Shown piece by piece: positions 52,741 to 61,758 of a DNA stretch of 64,000 nt; position 1 is the first letter of the stretch, and each line of letters opens with the position of its first letter. The stretch spans positions 1-64,000 of the forward strand of contig NZ_PYGC01000007.1 in the NCBI RefSeq assembly GCF_003014495.1, in the 5' to 3' direction. The notes beneath the pieces are model-generated. The model was not told where the DNA came from. It was given only the letters and a program-made list of their open reading frames with translations, and did no database searches. This stretch comes from Prolixibacter denitrificans. GTDB lineage: Bacteria; Bacteroidota; Bacteroidia; Bacteroidales; Prolixibacteraceae. The translations under genes and the position numbers were made by a program.

Positions 52741-54210
52741 CTAGTAACCCGGATTTTGTGTCAGGTTCGGATTGGCATCAATTTCCTTTTGCGGAATAGG
52801 CAACAAGAGGAATTTACTAGTTGCATTCACTTTCCCGATGGAATGCAGGAAGTTCAACCCGTAATCGCCATTATCGACGCGAATCAAATCGAACCAGCGC
52901 TGACCTTCGAATGCCAGCTCCATACGGCGTTCGTGAAGTACTTTTGCTTTGAAATCGGCTTGCGACAAACCGGTTACAGCCGGTAATCCGGCACGGGCTC
53001 GTACTTCATTCAGCGGAGCTTCCGCCTCGGTGGTTTTTCCCAAATTGTTCAGTGCTTCGGCTTTCATCAACAAAACATCGGCATAACGGAGGACCGGGAA
53101 ATCCATAGGGCTATTGTCATATGAAGAAGCAATCGATTTAGGCACCAGGAATTTACGAAGGTTGTATCCGGTCGTAGAATAACCCGGATCGTAATCCATT
53201 CCGTCGAACTGAGGGCAGCCATCATACAAAATGGTCACATCTTTACGCAAATCGCCAGGTTCGTATGAATCGACAAATTCCTGGGTCGGCTGGTTCCATC
53301 CCCAGCCACCGGCTACCATGTTGGAGTTACGCGGACCGGTAAAAGTGCTCAACCAGGAAGCCTGGTTCGTGTTATCCCAGAAACCTTCTCCGGCATTCCC
53401 TGTATACTGAATTTCGAATAGTGATTCGACCGAATTCTTGTTATTTACATCGAAATTGTCGGCATAATTAGGATTGAGTGCATACCCCAGTGATTCCACT
53501 TCGTTTGCCAAAGTAACCACCTTGTCCCATTGTCCAAGCGTCAGGTATACTTTTGCCAGCAAGCCAGCTGCTGCGCCTTTTGATGCACGTCCAATATCGT
53601 TTCCTGAATACTCCGACCGGGGTGGAAGTAACTGCTCGGCATCGGTCAAATCGGCAATAATCTGCTCGTAAACTTTGGCTTTGTCGGTTCGCTTCGGACG
53701 AAGGTCGTCTCCGGGTTCCTGAGGGACTGTAATCAACGGAACATCACCAAAGAACCGAACCAGGATGAAATAATACAGTCCACGCAAAAATTTGGCTTCG
53801 CCGATGATCCGGTTTTTCAGATCCTTGTCGATGTTCATGTCAGGAACTTTCTGCAGAATAATGTTGCAACGCAGAATACCGGGGGCCGGTCCACGCCAAA
53901 GATCGAGTACGCCGGGATTATCAGTCGTGGTAACGAAATTGGCTTCGTCTTGTGTTTCAATACCATCAGTTCCGCCTCCGGCACCAACAATACTGTTGCC
54001 AGCCATGATGTCAGTAGTCCACATGCGCATGTTATACAACTTCGGCCATTGCAGTGGTTGATAAGCACCGTTGATGGCAGTGATGGCGTCTTCTTTTGTT
54101 TGGAAGAAATTCGCCGTATTGATAGAGTCGAGCGGTGCCTTTTCCAGGAAGTCCTTGCTACAGGCAACACTCATGAACGTTACTAATATGAGAATGATAT
54201 ATTTTTTCAT
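52741..54210 (-). CDS. susD: SusD/RagB-family nutrient-binding lipoprotein
   Basis: 489 residues from the ATG at 54210 (a GTG six codons upstream is unlikely); lipobox SVAC with C17. It has the SusD landmarks: DFLEKAPLDSINTANFFQTK, a TPR-rich helical body (GEAKFLRGLYYFILVRFFGD, KAKVYEQIIADLTDAEQLLP, ASKGAAAGLLAKVYLTLGQW), and the C-terminal VLRYADVLLMKAEALNNLGK, LHERRMELAFEGQRWFDLIR with the closing NPNLTQNPGY. It forms the lid on the SusC barrel and captures the glycan. 19 bp after susC in the same unit. Confidence 0.96.
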   Translation of the reverse strand: MKKYIILILVTFMSVACSKDFLEKAPLDSINTANFFQTKEDAITAINGAYQPLQWPKLYNMRMWTTDIMAGNSIVGAGGGTDGIETQDEANFVTTTDNPGVLDLWRGPAPGILRCNIILQKVPDMNIDKDLKNRIIGEAKFLRGLYYFILVRFFGDVPLITVPQEPGDDLRPKRTDKAKVYEQIIADLTDAEQLLPPRSEYSGNDIGRASKGAAAGLLAKVYLTLGQWDKVVTLANEVESLGYALNPNYADNFDVNNKNSVESLFEIQYTGNAGEGFWDNTNQASWLSTFTGPRNSNMVAGGWGWNQPTQEFVDSYEPGDLRKDVTILYDGCPQFDGMDYDPGYSTTGYNLRKFLVPKSIASSYDNSPMDFPVLRYADVLLMKAEALNNLGKTTEAEAPLNEVRARAGLPAVTGLSQADFKAKVLHERRMELAFEGQRWFDLIRVDNGDYGLNFLHSIGKVNATSKFLLLPIPQKEIDANPNLTQNPGY

Positions 54211-54229
54211 GGTTGAATCTTTTTTCACG

Positions 54230-57200
54230 TTAGAAATTCATGTTGACGCCGAAACTGAATGTTTTGGTCACCGGATACAAGCCATTGTCAATACCGTTAA
54301 CCGTTCCGGATCCCAGGCCGTTATCCTGTACTTCCGGGTCAAAACCGGTGTAGTTGGTCAACGTGTAAAGGTTTGAGCCAGCGAAATAAACTCTCAACTT
54401 GTTGATTCCCCATTTCGTAGTCAGATTTTCCGGAAGCGTATATCCAAATACCACATTTTTCAACCGCAAGTACGATCCGTCCTCAATCCAGCGGTCGGAA
54501 GGGCGTGTGTTCTTGTTCGGATCGTTGAAAACGGCGCGGGGAACATTGGTTTGATCTCCTTCTTTCTGCCAGCGTTTCAGTGTTTCTGTTGTTTGGTTAA
54601 CTGCAACTGCCATTCCTTCGCTCCAAACACGATTGACATTCAGAATTTTATTCCCTTGCACTCCCTGGAAGAAGATCGAAAGGTCGAATCCTTTGTAGTT
54701 AAAGGTGTTATTAAGTGAAAAGATAAATTTTGGGCTTGGGTTTCCCAGATAGGTGCGGTCGGCATCATTGATAACACCGTCACTGTTCAGGTCCTTGAAA
54801 CGAATGTCACCGGCTGAGGTGCGGTTATAAGGATCCAACCCGGGAACCTGCACGGCATGATTATCAACTTCCTGCTGATTTTGGAAGATTCCATCCGTTA
54901 CGAATCCGTAAAACTCGTTTACCGGCTGTCCTTCAGCAATACGTGCTGCCGCGAAATTGAAGTTGAAACTACCAGTGGTCATCGGAATGGAATCATTCAG
55001 GTTGGTCACTTTATTTTCATTGTAGGAGATATTGAAATCTGTGTTCCATTTGAAATCACCTTTGTCGATGTTCCGGGAGGAAATTGTTAGCTCAGCTCCG
55101 TTGTTCTCCATTTTACCGGCATTGATAGACGGAACGTCTACATCGGAATAACCGGTTGAAATCGGAACCGACATAGGAACCAACATGTCATTGGTATTCT
55201 TCTGATAAACGTCACCAGTGATGTTGATTCGCTGATTCAGAATTGTTGCATCAAACCCCAGGTTGATTTGCTCCTGAGACTCCCATTTAACATTGGGATT
55301 GGGCATCATCCTTGGCACAACGGCACTGACAATGTTATCGTTGAAGTTATATTTTACCGTCTCCAGTTTTGAGGCAAAAGAATAGTTTCCGATTTCCTGG
55401 TTGCCGGTAAAGCCGATGCCTGCCCGAATCTTCAAATCATCAACGAAATGGACGTTTTGAAAGAAATTCTCCTGCGAAATACGCCAAGCAACGGAACCTG
55501 ACGGGAAGATACCCCATTTGTTCCCGGAACCAAACCGGGATGATCCATCGCGACGAACGGTGGCTGTTACGAGATACTTGTCTGCGTAATTGTAGTTTAC
55601 CCGCGCCATGTAGGAGAGAAGCGACCATTCGGAAGCATTTCCATCAAGGGTCACCTGGTCCGTTCCGTTGGCCAGTTGCTGCGTCAGATCGCTGGCAAAG
55701 TTCTGAATGGAACCGTTCATGAAATCGAAGCGGTTTTCCTGGGCACTGGTTCCCACCATCGCTGTCAGATGATGCACATCTTTGAACGTTTTGTTGTAAG
55801 TAAGTGTGTTATCCCAAACCCAGGTAATGCTCTTGTTCGAAGACTGATACAAATAAGATTGGTCCTGTGGATTAGGTTTCCAGTCATATTTGGGCGACCA
55901 GGTACGACCGTACCAGAAATTGGCTTCCAAACCGGCATTCGATTTCAGTACCAGGCCATCCAGCAAGGTGATTTCGGCATAAACTGCACCCCGAACGTTG
56001 TAACCTTTTGTGGAATTATCAATCAACTTAGCTGTACCAACCGGGTTACGAATATCACCATCCCATGACGGGCGTCCTTCAGGTCCCGCATAGGTTCCAT
56101 CTGCATTGTAAATGGGCTGTGTCGGCAATGCTTTAATGGTGTTACCGATGTTGTAGTCACCTTTTGATTTGATATCGTGATTCAACGTGAGCCGGTTACC
56201 GAACTTGACATTCTTGAATACCTGAGATTCACTGTTAAACTGGACCGTGTAACGCTTGTAGTTGGTATTCAGAACAATTCCGTCCTGGTTCAGAATATTT
56301 CCGGATACGTAATAATTAGACTTATCGCTTCCGCCTGAATAGGAGACAGAAAGATTATTCATCCCGGCAGGACTAAAAACAGCTCCCAGCCAATCGGTTC
56401 CTTTGCCTAAGGAAGATGGATTGGCATACGCCGGATTCTGTTCCAAACCTGCATTGGCCATCATTTCGTTGTGGAGTGCAGCAAATTGTGACGCATCCAA
56501 CACTTTAATCATGTTGGTCGCTTCCTGAATGCTGTAGCTATAGTCCACGTTTATCTGGCCTTTGCCGGACTCGCCCTTCTTGGTGGTAATAATGACGACT
56601 CCATTCGCACCTCGTGAACCATAAATCGCGGTAGCAGAAGCGTCTTTCAAAATCTGAACAGTCGCAATGTCATTCATATTTAACTGGTTGAGTCCGCTTG
56701 TTGTGGGAACTCCGTCGATGACCAGCAATGGGTTGTTGTTGTTAATGGTTCCCATACCACGAATGCGAATGGTCGCATCGCTTCCGGGCGCACCTTGCGA
56801 GATAACCTGAACACCGGCAGCACGTCCCTGCAATGCATCGCTGACACTTGGCACGGGAAGTGATTCCATGTCCTGTGTTTTCACGGTAACGATAGAACCT
56901 GTCAGATCCTTCTTCTTCTGATAACCATAACCTACGGCAACTACCTCGTCCAGACCGATGGTTTGTTCCTGCATCACGACATTCAGTGTCGGTTCGCCGG
57001 TAGAAACGATTTCCCGGGCTTTCATCCCAACAAATGAGAATACAAGTGTACTTCCTGCCGGAACATCAGCCATGTTGTAGTTGCCGTTCGCATCGGTGAT
57101 GGTTCCGCTGGTGGTACCTTTAATAACAATGGTAACGCCGGGAATCGGCTCTCCTTTCGGGTTGGTCACTTTTCCTTTCAACGGATGTGCCTGTTGTTGC

Positions 57201-57589
57201 TTCGTGCCCGAGGGCTCGCCGTTGCTGCCTTTCGGAAAAAGGACGATGCGCCGGTCGATGATTTTGTAGCTGATGTTCTTTCCTTCAAACAACCGGTTCA
57301 AAACGTCTTCAATGTTACTCTCGTTCGCATTGATGCTAACCCGATCATTCAACTGAATCTGGTCGGCATTGTAAAAGAAGACAAATTGGGTTTGCTGTTC
57401 AATCTGATTCAAAGCATTTTCCAGCGTTGTGTTTTCGAGGTTAACCGAAAGCCGGGTTTCCTGCGAATAGACACTGGCCGAAACCTGCATTAGGCTCATT
57501 AGTAGAATGACGAACGTTAGTCGCATAATTAACCATAGTTTAATCATGCCATTCCGCGGAAAGGCAAGCAATCGAAACTTTTTTTTCAT
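54230..57589 (-). CDS. susC: SusC-type TonB-dependent transporter with an STN signalling domain
   Basis: 1119 residues. After the signal comes an STN domain (~residues 45-115: SVNLENTTLENALNQIEQQT, SINANESNIEDVLNRLFEGK), which in such proteins contacts the FecR anti-sigma factor. Next are the carboxypeptidase-like domain (KGKVTNPKGEPIPGVTIVIK), the plug with SDALQGRAAGVQVISQGAPG and IRIRGMGTINNNNPLLVIDG, and the 22-strand barrel ending in KTFSFGVNMNF. It imports oligosaccharides through the outer membrane. The STN domain together with the FecR and sigma genes just upstream indicates induction by cell-surface signalling when substrate binds. Confidence 0.96.
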   Translation of the reverse strand: MKKKFRLLAFPRNGMIKLWLIMRLTFVILLMSLMQVSASVYSQETRLSVNLENTTLENALNQIEQQTQFVFFYNADQIQLNDRVSINANESNIEDVLNRLFEGKNISYKIIDRRIVLFPKGSNGEPSGTKQQQAHPLKGKVTNPKGEPIPGVTIVIKGTTSGTITDANGNYNMADVPAGSTLVFSFVGMKAREIVSTGEPTLNVVMQEQTIGLDEVVAVGYGYQKKKDLTGSIVTVKTQDMESLPVPSVSDALQGRAAGVQVISQGAPGSDATIRIRGMGTINNNNPLLVIDGVPTTSGLNQLNMNDIATVQILKDASATAIYGSRGANGVVIITTKKGESGKGQINVDYSYSIQEATNMIKVLDASQFAALHNEMMANAGLEQNPAYANPSSLGKGTDWLGAVFSPAGMNNLSVSYSGGSDKSNYYVSGNILNQDGIVLNTNYKRYTVQFNSESQVFKNVKFGNRLTLNHDIKSKGDYNIGNTIKALPTQPIYNADGTYAGPEGRPSWDGDIRNPVGTAKLIDNSTKGYNVRGAVYAEITLLDGLVLKSNAGLEANFWYGRTWSPKYDWKPNPQDQSYLYQSSNKSITWVWDNTLTYNKTFKDVHHLTAMVGTSAQENRFDFMNGSIQNFASDLTQQLANGTDQVTLDGNASEWSLLSYMARVNYNYADKYLVTATVRRDGSSRFGSGNKWGIFPSGSVAWRISQENFFQNVHFVDDLKIRAGIGFTGNQEIGNYSFASKLETVKYNFNDNIVSAVVPRMMPNPNVKWESQEQINLGFDATILNQRINITGDVYQKNTNDMLVPMSVPISTGYSDVDVPSINAGKMENNGAELTISSRNIDKGDFKWNTDFNISYNENKVTNLNDSIPMTTGSFNFNFAAARIAEGQPVNEFYGFVTDGIFQNQQEVDNHAVQVPGLDPYNRTSAGDIRFKDLNSDGVINDADRTYLGNPSPKFIFSLNNTFNYKGFDLSIFFQGVQGNKILNVNRVWSEGMAVAVNQTTETLKRWQKEGDQTNVPRAVFNDPNKNTRPSDRWIEDGSYLRLKNVVFGYTLPENLTTKWGINKLRVYFAGSNLYTLTNYTGFDPEVQDNGLGSGTVNGIDNGLYPVTKTFSFGVNMNF

Positions 57590-57648
57590 AGATTTGTAAT
57601 GCTAAGTTCTACAAATGAATAGCTCCAACTATTCGTTTAATTTAACAG

Positions 57649-57674
57649 CCGGGAAGTGCTCCAACATTTCCCGG
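57649..57674. terminator. Hairpin between the fecR and susC genes
   Basis: CCGGGAA and TTCCCGG around a 12-base loop, 11 bases after the fecR stop on the minus strand. A T-rich tail exists only on the plus strand side; it may separate regulator and transporter transcripts. Confidence 0.5.
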
Positions 57675-57684
57675 TTTTATTGTT

Positions 57685-58695
57685 TTATTTCCGTTCAATC
57701 CATATATCAGTGCTGTCGCGTTGTACTTTGATGGGAATCGTTAGGTTGACCAAATCAAAGAACTTTTCAATATTATCGTCCTTGTAGGCGGCTCCCGAGA
57801 AGACTTCTTTGCCCAGTTCTGCATCCCGGAAGTGTATGTTTACTTTGTACATCCGCTCCAACGTTTTCGCTATCTCGTTTAACGGTTGCCGGTTAAAATG
57901 ATATTCGCCGGTTCGCCAGGTGGTCACCAAATTGGTGTTGGCTTGTATCACCTTGTCCTCTCCGGTACTCTTATCGTACCGCCACTGTTCGCCGGGCTTG
58001 AGCATCACCGGTGCTTCTTTTTGCGGAATATCTTTAATTTCCACAACTCCTTTCAATAGCGTGGTTTCTGTTCGGTTGTCTTCCGGATATGCTCGTACAT
58101 CAAACTGTGTCCCCAGCACGTTGACACTCATATCGGGCGTGATGACCCGGAATACGCGTGATTTATTATGCGTCACTTTAAAATAGGCTTCTCCAACCAA
58201 TTCGATTTCCTGTAGTTTTTTGTCGGGCGAAATGTGGTATTTCAGTTTGGAATCGTAATTCAGCGCCACAAACGTTCCGTCGGGAAGCGTTACCTCCGAT
58301 TGCTGTCCACGCGGTGTTTTGAATTCAATGACCTGGGCTTGCCTATCACCAGGTGAGAAGAAGTGCTTTTCTCCGAGCAAATAGCTCGCTACTCCAAGGA
58401 TAATTAGTATGGAAGCTGCTGCTGCAATACGGGGAAGTCGCCTGATGGTAAAACCAGATGAGCTTGAACGGCGGAAAATCTCAAGAGACTCGTGCTTGAT
58501 TTTTTGGAAATCCTTTTCTCCAATATGTGAGTGGTCAATTTCTCTTCTTTTCCATTTCAGCACATAGCCAATCAGCATGGCCAATGCCGATTCTTTGTCC
58601 TTTGTCTTCTCTTCCGGGAATTTCTTCAAAGAATCCTTCGTCAGGCTTTCCTTAAACTGCTTGTCAAACAAATGATCAGAGGTTTCCTTCTTCAT
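57685..58695 (-). CDS. FecR-family anti-sigma factor
   Basis: 336 residues: a cytoplasmic N-terminal part (~1-88) that would hold the sigma factor, one transmembrane segment (IAAAASILIILGVASYLLG), then the periplasmic FecR domain (VIEFKTPRGQQSEVTLPDGT, FRVITPDMSVNVLGTQFDVR) and a C-terminal DUF4974/STN-like domain (YHFNRQPLNEIAKTLERMYK). It passes the signal from the STN domain of SusC to the sigma factor encoded just upstream. Order sigma-fecR-susC-susD is the usual one. Confidence 0.95.
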   Translation of the reverse strand: MKKETSDHLFDKQFKESLTKDSLKKFPEEKTKDKESALAMLIGYVLKWKRREIDHSHIGEKDFQKIKHESLEIFRRSSSSGFTIRRLPRIAAAASILIILGVASYLLGEKHFFSPGDRQAQVIEFKTPRGQQSEVTLPDGTFVALNYDSKLKYHISPDKKLQEIELVGEAYFKVTHNKSRVFRVITPDMSVNVLGTQFDVRAYPEDNRTETTLLKGVVEIKDIPQKEAPVMLKPGEQWRYDKSTGEDKVIQANTNLVTTWRTGEYHFNRQPLNEIAKTLERMYKVNIHFRDAELGKEVFSGAAYKDDNIEKFFDLVNLTIPIKVQRDSTDIWIERK

Positions 58696-58829
58696 GGTGT
58701 TCGTATTGCTCTTTGTAAGAAAAAGCAGTTACACTCAGAATATACCCCTGACTATTTTATGCTGTAGAACATATTTCGTGGAAAATGTGATTGGAGACAG
58801 GAACAACAAGTTTTGCAATAGAAAGGACA

Positions 58830-59417
58830 TCAAGGGATTGCTGTCTGCAGAAATAATAAAATAGATTCGCAAGAAGTATCTAATATTTTTTTCAGCTTAG
58901 CTATTGCTTTCTGAACGCTGTTGCCAACCGATTGATAATTCACCTGCATTACTTCCGCCACCTCTTTGTTCGACAGGTTTTTATAAAATTTAAGGTAGAT
59001 GGTTTCTTTCAGACGAGGAGGAAGCTGATTGAGCGCATCAGCCACCAAATCTAGCCGAAGCTCTTTTTCTTCCGGATTAACTTCCGTTGAATAACTCAAT
59101 CGGAACGCGTCGATACGTTCATCATCCAGTTCTGTTTCGGCTATTCTGTGAGACTTCCGGATGTTGGCAAAAATCTTTATTCGCAGAGATTTCAGCAAGT
59201 AAAAAAGGATGTTGTCAGTGGGAGAGAGTCGATCCTTTTTTCGGGCTAATTCGAAAAAAACATCCTGTATGCTATCGCGAACCAAAAACTCATCGGACGT
59301 GAAACGCTGCCCGTACTCACACAACGCCAGGTGGTACGTGTCGAAAATGTAGGAAAAGGCTTCTTCATCGCCACGTTTAAAGCGCTCCCAGATTTCTGCA
59401 TCCAGATTTCGTTGCAT
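58830..59417 (-). CDS. FecI-like ECF sigma factor of the polysaccharide locus
   Basis: 195 residues from the ATG at 59417; a TTG three codons upstream is less likely. Region 2: DEEAFSYIFDTYHLALCEYG, VRDSIQDVFFELARKKDRLS, FYLLKSLRIKIFANIRK. Region 4: ALNQLPPRLKETIYLKFYKN with LSNKEVAEVMQVNYQSVGNS and VQKAIAKLKKIL. It directs RNA polymerase to the promoter of the susCD genes, and is held by the FecR protein encoded 134 bp downstream. First gene of the locus on the minus strand. Confidence 0.95.
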   Translation of the reverse strand: MQRNLDAEIWERFKRGDEEAFSYIFDTYHLALCEYGQRFTSDEFLVRDSIQDVFFELARKKDRLSPTDNILFYLLKSLRIKIFANIRKSHRIAETELDDERIDAFRLSYSTEVNPEEKELRLDLVADALNQLPPRLKETIYLKFYKNLSNKEVAEVMQVNYQSVGNSVQKAIAKLKKILDTSCESILLFLQTAIP

Positions 59418-59576
59418 AGGTTTCAATGTCGCATCCCCAAAGTTTAGTGGTGGTACAAAACTAACTGAAATTTTTCAATCCGGTTACAGGCCCGTACATT
59501 TCTGTTTTCTGATAAGGGGGGTGAAATGGAGAACAAGTGGCATAATGCGAACAGGAAAAACCGAAACATTCGGACA

Positions 59577-59606
59577 CAAAAAAAGCTCCCTTGTCGAGGA
59601 AGCTTT
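59577..59606 (-). terminator. Rho-independent terminator after tRNA-Lys 3
   Basis: On the minus strand AAGCTTCC pairs with GGGAGCTT (one mismatch) and is followed by a run of seven T. It starts 10 bases after the tRNA. Confidence 0.85.
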
Positions 59607-59615
59607 ATCGAAAAG

Positions 59616-59688
59616 TGACTGAGCTGGGGCTCGAACCCAGGACCCACGCCTTAAAAGGGCGTTGCTCTACCAGCTGAGCTACTCAGTC
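59616..59688 (-). tRNA. tRNA-Lys (UUU), copy 3
   Basis: Identical in all 73 bases to the two copies at 34018 and 34242, on the same strand, 25 kb away. The flanking promoter and leader are also conserved. CCA is not encoded. Confidence 0.98.
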
Positions 59689-59723
59689 ATCCTTTGTAGT
59701 ACCCTTGTTTTTCAAAGGCGGTG

Positions 59724-59755
59724 CAAATATACGGTCATTTTTCTTTTATGCAAAA
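59724..59755 (-). promoter_or_regulatory. Promoter of tRNA-Lys copy 3
   Basis: TTTTG (59751-59755), 19 bases, TATATTTG (59724-59731) on the minus strand; 35 bases lie between the -7 box and the mature tRNA as in the other copies. The leader hairpin is GCCTTTG / CAAGGGT here, with two G-T pairs. Confidence 0.85.
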
Positions 59756-59826
59756 GATGAATTACAAAAAATTGACACTAATTGACCGATGATTTTCGAC
59801 TTTGCCGTTATTCATCTGAAACCCAT

Positions 59827-60318
59827 TCAATTCCCATTGGCGCGCAATGTAAACTCACCGGTAACATTTTCAGTTTTGATGGTAAATTTCCAGTTGCCGG
59901 TAAATTCTGAGTGGTTTTCTTTCACATTGACTACACGCGACCAGCTGGCATAATTTCCGTTTTTCATGTGTATGCTGGCCATTTTATTTCCATTGGGCGT
60001 CAACAGCTCGATTTCCATATTGCCAATGGTGCTGTGTCCGTTAATCGACAGTTCCAGTTGATCGACTTTTCGGTTCACCCGGAATTCAATCTCTTTCTGT
60101 AACGTGTTGTTGTGAAGTTTCTGGTGTTCCTGTACCAGATTGCCTGGCTCGGCTTCCTGACCGGAGGTTTGCTTCATTTCATCCCGCATGTCTTTCATCG
60201 CCGATTCCATTTTTTTGTGGAATTTCTCGGCCTGCTTCTGAATTTCAGCATGCGGATCCTGTGCTTTTGCAAATAGGAATATGGCCATAAGCGGGAACAT
60301 TAAAATGATTTGTTTCAC
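59827..60318 (-). CDS. Secreted protein of unknown function with a beta-sandwich-like C half
   Basis: 163 residues with a signal peptide (KQIILMFPLMAIFLFAKAQD). The first mature part is a charged amphipathic helix (EIQKQAEKFHKKMESAMKDM RDEMKQ region), then a linker. The C-terminal ~90 residues alternate strand and turn: EIEFRVNRKVDQLELSINGH, MEIELLTPNGNKMASIHM, WSRVVNVKENHSEFTGNWKF ending in GEFTLRANGN. This recalls the jelly-roll of the proprotein-convertase P domain (LTPNG..., GNWKF), though the match is loose. Periplasmic or secreted; no neighbour gives a clue. Confidence 0.78.
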   Translation of the reverse strand: MKQIILMFPLMAIFLFAKAQDPHAEIQKQAEKFHKKMESAMKDMRDEMKQTSGQEAEPGNLVQEHQKLHNNTLQKEIEFRVNRKVDQLELSINGHSTIGNMEIELLTPNGNKMASIHMKNGNYASWSRVVNVKENHSEFTGNWKFTIKTENVTGEFTLRANGN

Positions 60319-60444
60319 GTGCTTGCTTTTTATGGTTACACAATTGCTGGTTGGGGCTAAAATAATAATCTAAAAATACAACGGATTCAGGTCGATTAAA
60401 AGTATGTCCCTTCTTTTTATCCCACATTTAAACTTGCAAAAACG

Positions 60445-60493
60445 ACCGGTTTGCGAAAAAAGCATACTTTTGTTTACCATAAAACAAACCGGT
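60445..60493 (+). promoter_or_regulatory. Operator-like inverted repeat around the SDR promoter
   Basis: ACCGGTTTG (60445-60453) and its perfect complement CAAACCGGT (60485-60493) enclose the -7-like box TACTTTTG (60465-60472). The right arm ends 41 bp before the start codon. The layout suggests a dimeric repressor binding two half-sites across the promoter. Confidence 0.5.
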
Positions 60494-60534
60494 AGAAGAC
60501 AGTTCCGGTTTCCTAATTTTCGGATTTTTGTACA

Positions 60535-61338
60535 ATGAAAAATAAGGTAGTAATTATTACCGGAGCTTCTTCCGGAATTGGACGAGCACTGGCTGTGGAA
60601 TTTGCTTCACGCGGCGCGAAACTGGTTTTGGGAGCACGCCGGACTGATCGTTTACAGGAACTGGAACAAGAGCTTCCGGGTACGGAAATTCTTTCGGTCA
60701 AAACGGATGTTTCCGTCGAGGAGGAGTGTAAGAACCTGATAAAACAGGCTGTTTCGCGCTTTGGGCACATCGACATACTGATTAACAATGCAGGCATTTC
60801 CATGCGGGCCAATTTTCAGGATATGGACCTGGAAGTGATGCATAAGGTGATGGATGTGAACTTCTACGGGACAGTTTATTGCACCAAATATGCTTTGCCA
60901 TATCTGCTCGAAAGCAAAGGTTCGCTGGTTGGGGTGATTTCTATTGCGGGCCATGTGGGCCTACCGGGAAGAACCGCTTATTCGGCTTCGAAGTTTGCCG
61001 TTCGCGGATTCTTGGATACTGTTCGCATCGAGAACCTGAAAAAGGGGTTGCATGTGCTGGTAGCCGCTCCGGGCTTTACTGCTTCCGAAGTGAGAAAATC
61101 GGCGCTTACCGCCAATGGAACTGCTCAAGGCGAAACTCCGCGTAAAGAGGAGAAAATGATGACTTCGGAAGAGTGCGCCCTACATATTGCCAACGCGGTA
61201 AAAAAACGGAAGCGGCAGTTGATTCTCACTTTCGTGGAAGGAAAATTTACCGTTTTCCTGGGCAAGTTTTTCCCTTCGCTGCTCGACAAGTTAACCTTTA
61301 ATCACATGGCCAAAGAGCCTGATTCACCCATCAAGTAA
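60535..61338 (+). CDS. Short-chain dehydrogenase/reductase (SDR)
   Basis: 267 residues of the classical SDR fold. Cofactor-binding VIITGASSGIGRALAVEFAS, then GARRTDRLQELEQ with the basic residues that favour NADPH, DILINNAGISMRANFQDMDL, and the active-site S...Y-x-x-x-K in VISIAGHVGLPGRTAYSASK. The C-terminal helix pair (FTVFLGKFFPSLLDKLTFNH) may touch the membrane, as in the DHRS7-like branch that reduces lipids or retinoids. Six bp before a thioesterase gene, so the pair is co-transcribed, which hints at work on acyl or CoA-bound substrates. Substrate not known. Confidence 0.93.
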   Translation: MKNKVVIITGASSGIGRALAVEFASRGAKLVLGARRTDRLQELEQELPGTEILSVKTDVSVEEECKNLIKQAVSRFGHIDILINNAGISMRANFQDMDLEVMHKVMDVNFYGTVYCTKYALPYLLESKGSLVGVISIAGHVGLPGRTAYSASKFAVRGFLDTVRIENLKKGLHVLVAAPGFTASEVRKSALTANGTAQGETPRKEEKMMTSEECALHIANAVKKRKRQLILTFVEGKFTVFLGKFFPSLLDKLTFNHMAKEPDSPIK

Positions 61339-61344
61339 AGCAAT

Positions 61345-61758
61345 ATGTTTTCATTCGATACCCAATACCGGGTTTGTTACGGCGACACCGACAAAATGGG
61401 CGTGGTTTATTATGGCAATTATCCTCGCTTCTACGAAATCGGGCGAACCGATATGATTCGCGAAATCTACAAATCGTACCGGTTACTCGAGGAGGAGGAT
61501 AAGATTTTTCTTCCCGCACGGTCGCTTCATATTAATTACCACAAACCAGCTTACTACGACGAGTTGCTGACGATTCGTACCGTTATTAAGGAAATGCCCA
61601 AAGTGAAGTTTCCTCTAATATCTGAAATTTACAACGAGGCGGGGGAATTGATCAACGAAGGGAAAGTCGTACTGGCTTTTATGGATTTCAACACAGGCCG
61701 GCCGTGTAAAATTCCGGACCAATTTGAAGAAATTCTTCGCGAAAGGCTGGGAGAATAA
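61345..61758 (+). CDS. Acyl-CoA thioesterase, 4-hydroxybenzoyl-CoA thioesterase/YbgC type (hot-dog fold)
   Basis: 137 residues. The family motif with the catalytic Asp is RVCYGDTDKMGVVYYGNYPR followed by FYEIGRTDMIREIY. The rest is the beta sheet of the hot-dog fold (PARSLHINYHKPAYYDELLT, ISEIYNEAGELINEGKVVLA). Hydrolyses acyl-CoA of unknown chain. Cytoplasmic. Starts 6 bp after the SDR gene and abuts the convergent LysE-type gene: its stop is at 61758 and that gene's stop at 61759. Confidence 0.92.
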   Translation: MFSFDTQYRVCYGDTDKMGVVYYGNYPRFYEIGRTDMIREIYKSYRLLEEEDKIFLPARSLHINYHKPAYYDELLTIRTVIKEMPKVKFPLISEIYNEAGELINEGKVVLAFMDFNTGRPCKIPDQFEEILRERLGE

